A stretch of DNA of 27,540 nt from RGIG3009 sp045595845 (GTDB lineage Bacteria; Bacillota; Clostridia; Oscillospirales; Acutalibacteraceae). Below are positions 7,044-14,701 of this stretch, piece after piece. The notes under the pieces were generated by a model. It was not told where the DNA came from and did not search any database. It worked only from the letters and a program-made list of their open reading frames with translations. The stretch is from contig JAZOBF010000020.1 in assembly GCA_045595845.1 (NCBI GenBank), positions 1-27,540 on the forward strand. The letters are read 5' to 3'. Each line of letters begins with the position of its first letter. The stretch's first letter is position 1. Position numbers and translations under genes: made by a program.

Positions 7044-8243
7044 TTAGGAATTGGTGTAGTTATCAAAATATCCTTGCACCAACACAACGGGGGTTCCCTT
7101 ATCACCGGATCCGCTGGTAAGATCACACAGCGAGCCAATCAGGTCGGTTAATTGGCGAGGCGTTGTACCCTGCGATGCCATGTTTCCGACAAGACTTCCC
7201 TCTTTTTCTTTGATGCTCTTGGAAATGGCTTCCTTAAGGGCTTCACCCGACAAATCTTTAAAATCGTTATCGGCAAGATATTTAAGCTTGAGTTCATTGG
7301 GCGTACCGATTAAGCCGTCGGTAAAGGCGGGCGATACAATCGGGTCCGCCAACTCCCAGATTTTCCCTTGCGGATCTTTAAACGCACCGTCACCATACAC
7401 CATGACTTCGACATGCTTGCCCGTCTCTTTGAGAATGCGCGCTTGCACATCCAGTACCAGCTCTTTACAATCGCGCGGGAACAGTTTCACGGTATCCTCG
7501 GTGGATTTGTTGGAACCAAGCAAACCGTATTTTTCATTGCAGCCGCTGCCGTTTACGGGCGCGTTGAGAATATCATCCAACCCGCAAACCACCTTGGCAC
7601 CGGCGGCTTTCAAAATCCGCTTTGTGCGTGCGCGGGTATGAATATCACAGTTGAGAACACAATCCGTGTAATTTAAGATGGTTTTTGCTTGGTTCGCAAA
7701 GACGATTTCCACCTCAGCACCGCATTCGCGGATAAGGTCGCCATAATACTCGACATAGTCCACACCCGTAAACTCGTGCTTATTCACGCCAAACAGTTCA
7801 CGGTATTTTTCGAGCGAGAGGACATCCGAATACGGATTGACACCCGCCTCGTCCACTTTATCCAGACTGATCAGCTCGTTACCGACCTCATCGGACGGAT
7901 AACTGAGCATGAGCACAATCTTTTTGGCACCTTTCGCAATACCACGCAAGCAGATAGCGAAACGATTACGGGATAAAATCGGGAAGATCACGCCCACCGT
8001 ACCGCCACCGAGCTTAGTGCGAACATCCTCTGCAATCGCTTCGACCGACGCGTAGTTTCCCTGTGCGCGAGCGACAATGGATTCGGTAATGGAGATAACA
8101 TCGCGGTCACGAAGCGCAAAGCCCTCAGCCCGAGCCGCCTGTAACACGCTGTCGGCAACAATACCCGCCAAATCGTCGCCCTCACGAATGATGGGACAGC
8201 GAATACCGCGCGATACCGTACCGACTCTTCTTTCCTTTTCCAT
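7044..8243 (-). CDS. Coenzyme F420-0:L-glutamate ligase-like (CofE-like) protein
   Basis: A 399-residue soluble protein. The N-terminal half shows the CofE pattern: GIRCPIIREGDDLAGIVADS (residues 13-32), then DRDVISITESIVARAQGN (46-63). CofE adds glutamate to the deazaflavin cofactor F420 by a GTP-dependent ligation. Classic CofE is about 250 residues; this is a longer, Firmicutes-type version with an extra stretch (about 150 residues) of unclear role. No other F420 gene is near, and gut Clostridia are not known for F420, so the true substrate may differ. ATG 8243 follows GAAGAGG at a good distance. It has its own promoter (8286-8314). Confidence 0.72.
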   Translation of the reverse strand: MEKERRVGTVSRGIRCPIIREGDDLAGIVADSVLQAARAEGFALRDRDVISITESIVARAQGNYASVEAIAEDVRTKLGGGTVGVIFPILSRNRFAICLRGIAKGAKKIVLMLSYPSDEVGNELISLDKVDEAGVNPYSDVLSLEKYRELFGVNKHEFTGVDYVEYYGDLIRECGAEVEIVFANQAKTILNYTDCVLNCDIHTRARTKRILKAAGAKVVCGLDDILNAPVNGSGCNEKYGLLGSNKSTEDTVKLFPRDCKELVLDVQARILKETGKHVEVMVYGDGAFKDPQGKIWELADPIVSPAFTDGLIGTPNELKLKYLADNDFKDLSGEALKEAISKSIKEKEGSLVGNMASQGTTPRQLTDLIGSLCDLTSGSGDKGTPVVLVQGYFDNYTNS

Positions 8244-8285
8244 ACGAAAGCCTCTTCCCTGTTATTAATTTTCAAACCGTTATTT

Positions 8286-8314
8286 ACTATACCCTATTTT
8301 GCCGCAAAATGCAA
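8286..8314 (-). promoter_or_regulatory. Promoter of the CofE-like gene
   Basis: Read on the minus strand, TTGCAT (8314-8309) and TATAGT (8291-8286) are 17 bases apart. The -35 box lies within the stem of the azlD terminator hairpin. Confidence 0.7.
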
Positions 8315-8344
8315 GAAAAACTACAGGTATCTTGCATTTTTTTT
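8306..8344 (-). terminator. Hairpin after azlD
   Basis: AAAATGCAAGA (8306-8316) pairs with TCTTGCATTTT (8330-8340) around a 13-base loop. It sits just past the azlD stop. On the minus strand the stem ends in four Ts only, while on the plus strand it ends in eight. Confidence 0.6.
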
Positions 8345-8351
8345 GTGACGG

Positions 8352-8678
8352 TTAAAACACCGCCTGTACCAACAGCATATAGCACACCGTACCACCTGCG
8401 ACAGATAACAGCATCTGCCGTTTCCACAGATGCAATAAAAGCACTACCAGCAAAGCAATCGCTTCAGGCAACCCGTGTGTGCCGCCGAGTATGTCCACCG
8501 CCTTTAAACAATACACCACCAACAGACCAAACAATGCCGGCGGCAGTGCTTTGCCGAGATAGCGCACAAACGGCGGGGCCGTCCGTTTCGCCGAAAACAC
8601 AAAAAACGGCACAAAGCGTGTTATGAGCGTTGCCAGCACACATACGCCAACCGTGATAAGTTGTTGTGTTGCCGTCAT
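8352..8678 (-). CDS. azlD: AzlD-type branched-chain amino acid exporter subunit
   Basis: A 108-residue membrane protein with about four hydrophobic segments. It carries the AzlD signature TRFVPFFVF followed by FVRYLGKALPPALFGLLVVYCLK (residues about 20-60). It forms the small partner of AzlC in export of branched-chain amino acids. Its ATG overlaps the azlC stop (ATGA), showing translational coupling. The family also includes azole-resistance AzlD and some exporters of other amino acids, so substrate is tentative. Confidence 0.9.
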   Translation of the reverse strand: MTATQQLITVGVCVLATLITRFVPFFVFSAKRTAPPFVRYLGKALPPALFGLLVVYCLKAVDILGGTHGLPEAIALLVVLLLHLWKRQMLLSVAGGTVCYMLLVQAVF

Positions 8679-9379
8679 GCGTGCTCACCACCCTTTTCAA
8701 TCGGACGACGAAACGCCGCCAACAATATGAGCATACAAGCCATGGTGGGAATAATAAACGACTCCGCCCCAAACAAGAGCAAACACCCCACCGAAGACAG
8801 CACGCCGATAACCGATGCGGCGTGGTGCTTTTCTTTTAACCATTGTTCCAAGAAAATAACGGCAAACATGGCCGTCATCACAAACTCAATACCCTCAGTG
8901 TTAAACGGAAGCACTTCCCCCACTACACAACCGACTGCCGTTCCTGCTACCCAATACGCTTGGTTAAACAGCGTTACAAAAAAATAAACCCATTTCCGAT
9001 TTACTTCTTTAGACGGCGCAATGGAGGAGTTGATGGAGAACGTTTCGTCGCACATACCAAAAATCAGATAGAGCTTTTTAGGCCCCATCCCCTTGTAACG
9101 GTCCAACATGGCAATGCCGTAAAAGATATGCCGTGCCTGTATCATGAGCGCCATTAAAAACGCCGAAATCGGCGAGAAAGCACTGAGCAGCATGGTAACC
9201 ATCACAAACTGCAACGATCCACCGAACACTACCACACTAATCAATAACGGCAACCAAAAGGGAAACCCTGCCACACTCATGCAAATGCCGTACGACATTC
9301 CTAAAAATCCGAAACCGGCAAGAATCGGCAATGTTTTCGGGAACGCATACCGTATAGCTTTAAAAACGGTTGGATTCAT
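8675..9379 (-). CDS. azlC: AzlC-type branched-chain amino acid exporter subunit
   Basis: A 234-residue permease with about seven hydrophobic segments and the AzlC pattern: AFPKTLPILAGFGFLGMSYG near the N-terminus, FGGSLQFVMV, and QARHIFYGIAML with the conserved N/QARH block. With AzlD it exports leucine-type amino acids. A longer frame begins at 9418, but that codon lies upstream of the -10 box found at 9410-9415. ATG 9379 is preceded by GAGGTGA, so it is taken as the start. It faces away from a second azlCD pair. Confidence 0.9.
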   Translation of the reverse strand: MNPTVFKAIRYAFPKTLPILAGFGFLGMSYGICMSVAGFPFWLPLLISVVVFGGSLQFVMVTMLLSAFSPISAFLMALMIQARHIFYGIAMLDRYKGMGPKKLYLIFGMCDETFSINSSIAPSKEVNRKWVYFFVTLFNQAYWVAGTAVGCVVGEVLPFNTEGIEFVMTAMFAVIFLEQWLKEKHHAASVIGVLSSVGCLLLFGAESFIIPTMACMLILLAAFRRPIEKGGEHA

Positions 9380-9409
9380 GTGCTCTCTCACCTCGTTCTT
9401 CCATCGGTC

Positions 9410-9438
9410 AGTATACACTTTTTTTCAAAATATTGCAA
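9410..9438 (-). promoter_or_regulatory. Promoter of the minus-strand azlCD pair
   Basis: On the minus strand TTGCAA (9438-9433) and TATACT (9415-9410) are 17 bases apart, 31 bases before the azlC ATG. Confidence 0.75.
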
Positions 9439-9455
9439 TTTTTTCTGTAAACCGT

Positions 9456-9484
9456 TTTACTATTTTACAAAACTGTGTTATACT
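9456..9484 (+). promoter_or_regulatory. Promoter of the plus-strand azlCD pair
   Basis: TTTACT (9456-9461) and TATACT (9479-9484) are 17 bases apart, 34 bases before the TTG start of the second azlC. The two divergent promoters are separated by only 17 bases. Confidence 0.7.
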
Positions 9485-9517
9485 ACTCCTTGATTTTAAC
9501 GAAACGCAGGGATCCGT

Positions 9518-10267
9518 TTGAAAAACAGCAACTACCTATTCAAAGCTCCCCACAACAAAAAAGCATTTAAAGACGGTTTGCGTGACGGTGTTCCGATCGG
9601 ACTCGGTTACTTCGCCGTCGCCTTTTCGCTCGGCATCGCCGTTCGCCACGCAGGTCTTTCATGGTTTCAAGGTTTTCTGGCAAGCTGGCTGTGCACCACC
9701 TCTACGGGCGAATATGCCGTCTTTTCTTTAATGGCGGTGGGTACCGCCGTTGTGGAGGTTGCACTTGTTACGCTGGTGATTAATGCCCGCTACTTGCTGA
9801 TGAGCTGTGCCTTAAGCCAGCGTATCGACCCCGCCATGCCGTTTTGGCATCGGTTTCTCGTTGCCTTCCATCTGACCGATGAATTGTTCGGCATTGCAAT
9901 TTCCCGTCGCGGTCAACTCAACCCTTACTATTCCTACGGTGCGTTTTGTGTCGCCGTCCCCGGCTGGGCACTCGGCACGGCACTCGGCACCGTTATGGGA
10001 AACCTCTTATCCTCCGGCTTGACAAGTGCTTTGAGCGTTGCGCTATATGGTATGTTTATCGCCATTATCATTCCGCCCGCCCGTCAAAACAAAGTGGTTG
10101 CCGGCCTTATCGCCGTCTGCTTTACCGCCGGTTACGCTTGCGAGCACTTGCCGCTTATACGGGAGCTGTCGGATGGTACACGCATTATCTTACTAACCGT
10201 TGTGCTCTCGTCACTTGCGGCTATTCTGTTCCCTCGAAGGGAAGACGAGGAGGTGGCGGCATCGTGA
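9518..10267 (+). CDS. azlC: Second AzlC-type amino acid exporter subunit
   Basis: A 249-residue AzlC-family permease, a distant paralogue of the one at 8675-9379. Family blocks are FKDGLRDGVPIGLGYFAVAFSLG near residue 20, TTSTGEYAVFSLMAVG, and INARYLLMSCALSQR (the NARY block). About seven hydrophobic segments are visible. It starts at TTG 9518, preceded by AGGG six bases upstream; no better start is in frame nearby. The downstream azlD GTG start overlaps its stop (GTGA). The low similarity to the other AzlC suggests a different substrate rather than a recent duplication. Confidence 0.9.
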   Translation: MKNSNYLFKAPHNKKAFKDGLRDGVPIGLGYFAVAFSLGIAVRHAGLSWFQGFLASWLCTTSTGEYAVFSLMAVGTAVVEVALVTLVINARYLLMSCALSQRIDPAMPFWHRFLVAFHLTDELFGIAISRRGQLNPYYSYGAFCVAVPGWALGTALGTVMGNLLSSGLTSALSVALYGMFIAIIIPPARQNKVVAGLIAVCFTAGYACEHLPLIRELSDGTRIILLTVVLSSLAAILFPRREDEEVAAS

Positions 10268-10569
10268 ATTGGTTATATATCGCCGTCATGGCGGCAGTCA
10301 CCTACGCCGTGCGCGTCCTGCCGATAACCCTCATTCAAAAGCCCATACAAAACCGCTTTGTCCGCTCATTTTTGTATTATGTCCCCTATGTCACCTTAAG
10401 CATTATGACCTTTCCCGCCATTGTGGAAGCGACCAATTACCCCCTCGCGGGTATACTGGCACTTCTCACAGGCGTTGTCGTTGCGTGGTTGGGCGCGAAT
10501 TTGTTTAAAGTGGCGGTATCCTGTTGTGCTATCGTACTCATCACCGAGTGCCTGATAAAATTTTGTTAA
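10264..10569 (+). CDS. azlD: Second AzlD-type amino acid exporter subunit
   Basis: A 101-residue membrane protein with AzlD features: AVTYAVRVLPITLIQKPI, then FVRSFLYYVPYVTLSIMTFPAI and a hydrophobic C-terminus. GTG 10264 is the start: GAGGAGG lies about 10 bases before it, and it overlaps the azlC stop by four bases. A longer frame beginning at 9946 lies inside azlC in another frame and is spurious upstream of this codon. Its TAA stop is part of the TTAA that begins the inverted-repeat element at 10566. Confidence 0.9.
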   Translation: MNWLYIAVMAAVTYAVRVLPITLIQKPIQNRFVRSFLYYVPYVTLSIMTFPAIVEATNYPLAGILALLTGVVVAWLGANLFKVAVSCCAIVLITECLIKFC

Positions 10570-10843
10570 CCACAACTGACGCATTCGAACCCGCCTCAAA
10601 CGGCGGATTTTCGGTGCTTTGTGGTTTGTTATCATCGCAAGGCGACAGCCTTGCTTCTTCTGCCGCACCCCAAACCATCCCAAAATTCGTCCGTTTGCAG
10701 GTCGGAGAATGTATTTTGAGGGAAATAGTGTGGGATGCAAGGAAAAAACACAGTAAATCCTTTCGGATTTACGAGTATTTTAACGCAGCAGACGCAACAT
10801 TTCCCCAAAATAAATCGGGTTCGAGTGCGTCAGTTGTGGTTAA
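10566..10843. repeat. 278-bp MITE-like element with 28-bp terminal inverted repeats
   Basis: The left end (10566-10593) and right end (10816-10843) are inverted copies of one another at 27 of 28 bases. They begin TTAACCACAACTGACGCA and run to CGAACCCG. Both ends carry TTAA, which could be a 4-base target duplication. Inside are further hairpins: CCGCC/GGCGG (10591-10606), GCAAGGC-GACA-GCCTTGC (about 10638-10655) and GTAAATCC-TTTC-GGATTTAC (about 10752-10771). No transposase or credible gene is inside, so it would need help from elsewhere. It lies exactly between the azlD stop and the ribosome site of the next gene. Confidence 0.82.
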
Positions 10844-10857
10844 GGAGTGTCAACACA

Positions 10858-11157
10858 ATGGTAAAACATGTTATTCTGTGGAAACTCAAAGACCTGCCGG
10901 AAGCGGAAATCGCCGCGGTAAAGGCCAACATGAAACAACACTTGGAAGCCTTAAACGGCAAAATCGCAGGGCTGTTGGAGATTCGTGTATACACCGACAG
11001 CTTGGACAGCTCCAATATGGATGTGATTCTGGATTCCTCTTTTGAGGACGAGGCCGCGCTGAAAGCATACGCCGTTCACCCCGACCATGTGTCCGTCGCC
11101 GACACCTATGTCCGCCCGTTTACCGCCACCCGCGCCTGTTTGGATTTCACCGTATAA
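10858..11157 (+). CDS. Dabb (stress-responsive A/B barrel) domain protein
   Basis: A 99-residue single-domain protein. MVKHVILWKLKD at the start, a central IRVYTDSLDSSNMDVILDSSFED and YAVHPDHVSVADTYVRPF near the end match the Dabb ferredoxin-like fold (HIVLFKLK, DLVLVSEFEDEEALKAYQxHPxH). The fold usually forms dimers and its roles range from stress proteins to cyclases, so no reaction is assigned. AAGGAG lies 10 bases before ATG 10858, right at the edge of the inverted-repeat element; a longer frame from 10735 lies inside that element and is rejected. It may be read through from azlCD or use a promoter within the element. Confidence 0.88.
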   Translation: MVKHVILWKLKDLPEAEIAAVKANMKQHLEALNGKIAGLLEIRVYTDSLDSSNMDVILDSSFEDEAALKAYAVHPDHVSVADTYVRPFTATRACLDFTV

Positions 11158-11167
11158 TCTATCTGTT

Positions 11168-11205
11168 AAAAAAGGCTCAAAGGATGTTACCTTTGAGCCT
11201 TTTTT
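11168..11205. terminator. Bidirectional terminator shared by convergent genes
   Basis: A 16-base perfect stem (AAAAAAGGCTCAAAGG at 11168-11183, complement at 11190-11205) with a 6-base loop has A and T runs on both sides. It ends the Dabb gene and the EamA gene; the EamA stop codon and last five codons lie in the hairpin. Confidence 0.93.
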
Positions 11206-12062
11206 GTCGGTATTTCACTGATAAGCGTAAAGAGCAGGATCATGCCGCCGCCGACAAGCTGCCATGGTGTAACCGATTCCTTGAGCACCGCCATGGACAG
11301 TACCACCGCCGTCAACGGATCAATATAGCTAAGTAACGCGATCTTGTGACCGGGCAGATCTTTCAGGGACGAAAAATACAAACAATAGGTCACGCCCGTG
11401 TGAATAAGCCCGACGATCAGTAAAGCGATCCAACCACTGCCGTTCAAACTGCCGACGGTAAAACCGCCTGTACACAGCACATACGGCACAAGAATGACGG
11501 TCGCCGCGATAAACTGCCAAAAGGTTCGTTTGATACCTGTTACGCTTTTGATCGTCTTGTTAAGCAAGATCACCGTCGCATACAACACAGCGGCGCCCAA
11601 GCCGAACAGAATTCCCGTCAAATGTGCCGTGCCAAACTCAGTCACTCCGATCACCAGCACCAGACCGACCGTTGACAACACAAAACAGATCGCCCGTTTT
11701 ACCGTCAACCGTTCACGGAACAAAAACGGACTGAGTGCCATCACGATGACGGGAGCAAAATAATAACTCAAGGTCGCCACCGAGATGGTGGTATACCGAT
11801 ACGCTTCAAACAGCAGTATCCAGTTGACACCCATCGCCGCGCCGGAAAGCAGTAGTAGCGGCAATTCCCGCCGCGCATCACCGATCCCAAACCCCTCACG
11901 GGTAAGAGTCAAATAACCGGCAAGCAAAATAAGCGCCAACACCGCTCTGTATAAGGCGATCTCACCGCTCGACAACGGAATGTTCCGCACAAACAATCCG
12001 ATTGTACCGAATATCAGCATGGAGAGCGTAAGCATCGCCGTGGGATTTTGTTTCATCTTCAT
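11187..12062 (-). CDS. EamA-family (DMT) transporter
   Basis: A 291-residue membrane protein with ten predicted hydrophobic segments in two repeated halves of five, the drug/metabolite transporter layout. The N-half starts with MLIFGTIGLFVRNIPLSSGEIALYR and contains SYYFAPVIVMALSPFLFRERL; the C-half ends with SYIDPLTAVVLSMAVLKESVTPWQLVGGGMIL. Both are EamA patterns. Such proteins export amino acids or other metabolites; the substrate is unknown. ATG 12062 follows GAGGA. Its last codons (KKAQR and stop) form one arm of the terminator. Confidence 0.93.
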   Translation of the reverse strand: MKMKQNPTAMLTLSMLIFGTIGLFVRNIPLSSGEIALYRAVLALILLAGYLTLTREGFGIGDARRELPLLLLSGAAMGVNWILLFEAYRYTTISVATLSYYFAPVIVMALSPFLFRERLTVKRAICFVLSTVGLVLVIGVTEFGTAHLTGILFGLGAAVLYATVILLNKTIKSVTGIKRTFWQFIAATVILVPYVLCTGGFTVGSLNGSGWIALLIVGLIHTGVTYCLYFSSLKDLPGHKIALLSYIDPLTAVVLSMAVLKESVTPWQLVGGGMILLFTLISEIPTKKAQR

Positions 12063-12095
12063 ACCGTTTCCTCAATTTCTCAGCTTCTGTTAACC

Positions 12096-12124
12096 AGTAT
12101 ACCGCGTGTACAGTCATTTGACAA
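12096..12124 (-). promoter_or_regulatory. Promoter of the EamA transporter
   Basis: On the minus strand TTGTCA (12124-12119) and TATACT (12101-12096) are 17 bases apart. The -35 box overlaps that of the divergent lipoprotein promoter by five bases. Confidence 0.75.
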
Positions 12125-12146
12125 GAACAAAACAGCGTGCTATAAT
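12118..12146 (+). promoter_or_regulatory. Consensus promoter of the lipoprotein gene
   Basis: A perfect TTGACA (12118-12123), 17-base spacer and perfect TATAAT (12141-12146), 31 bases before the ATG. Confidence 0.93.
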
Positions 12147-12176
12147 GAAATCACAATGTAACAAGGGGCGTTTACT

Positions 12177-13118
12177 ATGAAAAAATTACTGGCTTTACTG
12201 TTAGTTTGTCTACTGTTATTGGGCGCGGCGGCCTGTCAAAAAAGCGCAGCTCCCGAAACCAGCGACGCCGTCGCGGCAGGTGCGGTTTCCTTTGGCGTAC
12301 CGGAAACCGTGTTTGAAGAGGGTACAAAAGTAACCGCGGAAACCGTCACCGGCGGTGCCGTATACGAACGCGCCAAAACCGCGGTACAAGCGGCGGCACC
12401 TGTTGCACAAAAGTTTACCGTATTTGAATTCAATGCCGTCAAAGATGAGGCAAAGGTACAGCCGAACGGCACCCTCGCCGTCACCTTCCGTATCCCCGAT
12501 GATTACAGCAATAATGTCAAGATCCTGTATGTCGCGGATGACGGCGCCACCGAGGAGATCGCCGCCACCGTCAACGCGGGCGAGCGTACCGTTGTGGCAG
12601 AACTGACACATTTCAGCACCTATGTGCTGATCGACCTCGGCGGGGAAACCGTCACCACCACCGAAAGCGCTACCACAACCGCGCCTACAACTACCACAAC
12701 CCAAAAGCCTACCACTACGACTGCGGTATCCTACTCCGCCTTTAAATCACATGACTGGCTGTTCCGCGTTGTTGTCGAGGACGGCGGCAAATTCTGCCGC
12801 ACATATACCCTCGTAATGACGGATGGCGAGCTTCGCATCGGCGAAGCATCGTCAAGTCCGTATGAAGAAATGATTCCGCCTGAATATCGTGATGAAGAAA
12901 AACCGGATTTTGAATTCAGCGGCATTCAGTGGTATACGGGTGCGGGCGGTTATGTGCCGCTAACCTCCGTCAAAGAAAACGGCAAGACCATCACACTGAC
13001 CGATGAAGACGGCAAACAATTGGTGCTCACCCGTACCGGCGAAAACACCGTGAAAGCGGTATCCAACACCATCGACATCGTCGTCAAAGCCGGCGATGTG
13101 TTCACGGTAACAAAATAA
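12177..13118 (+). CDS. Thr-rich putative lipoprotein
   Basis: A 313-residue secreted protein of unknown function. Residues 1-19 are a lipoprotein signal peptide (MKKLLALLLVCLLLLGAAA) with Cys20 as the lipid-bearing residue; the lipobox is AAAC, a less common form. Residues about 30-155 form a beta-rich domain ending in VVAELTHFSTYVLIDL, a shape often seen in extracellular proteins of Firmicutes. A threonine-rich linker is at about 158-182, and a C-terminal domain of about 130 residues follows (LTDEDGKQLVLTRTGENTVKAV), reminiscent of small beta-barrel lipid-binding-type modules. ATG 12177 follows AAGGGG. It is monocistronic with a perfect promoter, hence probably well expressed. Family not identified. 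Confidence 0.85.
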   Translation: MKKLLALLLVCLLLLGAAACQKSAAPETSDAVAAGAVSFGVPETVFEEGTKVTAETVTGGAVYERAKTAVQAAAPVAQKFTVFEFNAVKDEAKVQPNGTLAVTFRIPDDYSNNVKILYVADDGATEEIAATVNAGERTVVAELTHFSTYVLIDLGGETVTTTESATTTAPTTTTTQKPTTTTAVSYSAFKSHDWLFRVVVEDGGKFCRTYTLVMTDGELRIGEASSSPYEEMIPPEYRDEEKPDFEFSGIQWYTGAGGYVPLTSVKENGKTITLTDEDGKQLVLTRTGENTVKAVSNTIDIVVKAGDVFTVTK

Positions 13119-13128
13119 TCACATTGGC

Positions 13129-13169
13129 AAAAAAGCGATGGATTTCAGTTTGAAATCCATCGCTTTTTT
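13129..13169. terminator. Strong bidirectional terminator after the lipoprotein gene
   Basis: An 18-base perfect stem (13129-13146 and 13152-13169) with A and T runs on both sides closes the lipoprotein gene. It can also end transcripts from the GH28 gene 150 bases away. Confidence 0.94.
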
Positions 13170-13318
13170 AGTTGTCATAGATGCTCTTTTAGCTCGTTTG
13201 CTATATGAGAGTCAATACTATTTGGTGTTACGGTGTGCTTGTAAGCCGTGATGAACTTTACAACCACCACCCGCCAAGAGGTATCAGAGCTGATAAAATG
13301 AAAGCCTTTAATCAAAGA

Positions 13319-14689
13319 TTAATAGTAGTTAAGATTATGCTCGTTACCGCGGTCAGCGCTGGATATTCCGCCGGGGTGGGCAGCAAGGCACTCTTGCATC
13401 GTAACCCTCTTGACGGTTATGGGAGTTGAGCGGATAACATCGATTTTATCCTCATCATCCGTACCGACGAGTATGGTGGGGTCGTCATATCCCTCGATGG
13501 TACAATCCTCAAAAATTATACGGTCGAAATTTCCGACGGAAAGCAACGGTACTTTCCCGTACCCTTCTCGACAGGCTATGCGCACATTTTTGAAATGGCA
13601 GGTGATTTTTTCAATATCCTTGCCGAAGATCATGCCCGTGTGAATTAAATCCAGGATTTCGCAATCCTCAATAAGTAGATTTCTAAGTCCTCTGTTTCGG
13701 CAAAATCTGTGGCGTCCGTCGTATTCGACACGAATAAGCTCGTGCTCCTGCTCGAAGCGGCAGCCTCTGATTACTATATTCTCAGCAGGCTTGCGAAGCT
13801 CACCCCAACGATAGTCGCAATAGTAAGAGAAAGGCGTGTGCGACTCGTGATTACAACTGGCATCCGTTACCTCGCCTCTCATTTTCTTCTCATCAGCAAG
13901 CCAACGGCGCGTACCAAAATTGCGTTCGTTTGATATGCAGTTTTCGATAAGAATAGTATTTCCGCCCATTCTCACAGGCATGCAAGGGGTATTGAGCGTA
14001 CAGTTACGAACAGTTACATCGTGACTGTTGAAACCCGCAATACAGTCATCTCCCGAGTTGATATTGCAGTCCTCGACCAAAACATTGTCACAACAGTGAA
14101 TGTTGACACCGTCGCAGCCGCCATGGATTGTGACATTCTTTACGGTAATATTCTTGCTTTTGCAGATTATATGGCACCAGTTGGAGCTCCCGATAAAGCT
14201 ATATCCCGTCAAGGTGATATTCTCGCTATACCAGATACTGATTCCGTGAGGACCTCTATACTTCTGCTCGCCCATGGGGTCATAGCAGTAGCACCCGTCA
14301 AAATACGCGCCCGGCTCGCCCGTTATCGCAATGTTTTTTGCATTTATTGCCCGTATAAGTCCGTTTGACCATCTGCTGGTTGCAATCCCCGACGGCGATT
14401 TACCGGACGCTTCCTCTTCCTTTATCAGCTCATCAACAGGCTCGATTTTATCCTCGCGATATCCAAAATATTCCTCCGGATCGCGCACACCTCTGACAAT
14501 GGCGCCTGTTTCAAGATACAGCTCAACATTAGAGCGAAGACGAAAACTTCCGGTTATGTAAACGCCGGCAGGGATGACCACTCTGCCGCCACCCGCAAGA
14601 AAGCAAGCGTCGATTGCCGACTGAATAGCTACCGTTTGAAGCGCATCACAGGTCCTCGCCCCAAAATCCTTAATGTTGAATGTTTTCAT
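13319..14689 (-). CDS. GH28-like right-handed beta-helix glycosidase
   Basis: A 456-residue protein of the polygalacturonase-like family. The start FNIKDFGARTCDALQTVAIQSAIDAC (residues 4-29) and GGGRVVIPAGVYITGSF (33-49) are typical. The active-site region shows CDGVN (192-196), SGDDCIAG with the Asp pair (212-219), NSHD (221-224) in place of the usual GHG block, and VRMGG (239-243) in place of RIK. Repeated I-x-V-x-N/D-C strands fit a parallel beta helix. There is no signal peptide, so it would act in the cytoplasm on imported oligosaccharides. The GGGGAAA ribosome site overlaps the guaA stop region, 12 bases downstream of guaA, with no terminator between. Substrate unknown; the altered motifs leave a non-pectin role open. 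Confidence 0.87.
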   Translation of the reverse strand: MKTFNIKDFGARTCDALQTVAIQSAIDACFLAGGGRVVIPAGVYITGSFRLRSNVELYLETGAIVRGVRDPEEYFGYREDKIEPVDELIKEEEASGKSPSGIATSRWSNGLIRAINAKNIAITGEPGAYFDGCYCYDPMGEQKYRGPHGISIWYSENITLTGYSFIGSSNWCHIICKSKNITVKNVTIHGGCDGVNIHCCDNVLVEDCNINSGDDCIAGFNSHDVTVRNCTLNTPCMPVRMGGNTILIENCISNERNFGTRRWLADEKKMRGEVTDASCNHESHTPFSYYCDYRWGELRKPAENIVIRGCRFEQEHELIRVEYDGRHRFCRNRGLRNLLIEDCEILDLIHTGMIFGKDIEKITCHFKNVRIACREGYGKVPLLSVGNFDRIIFEDCTIEGYDDPTILVGTDDEDKIDVIRSTPITVKRVTMQECLAAHPGGISSADRGNEHNLNYY

Positions 14690-14701
14690 AATATTTCCCC
14701 G

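Noticed and set aside
10396..10740. 114-codon minus-strand frame over azlD and the inverted-repeat element
   Set aside because: It runs through the element and the opposite strand of azlD and has no ribosome site.
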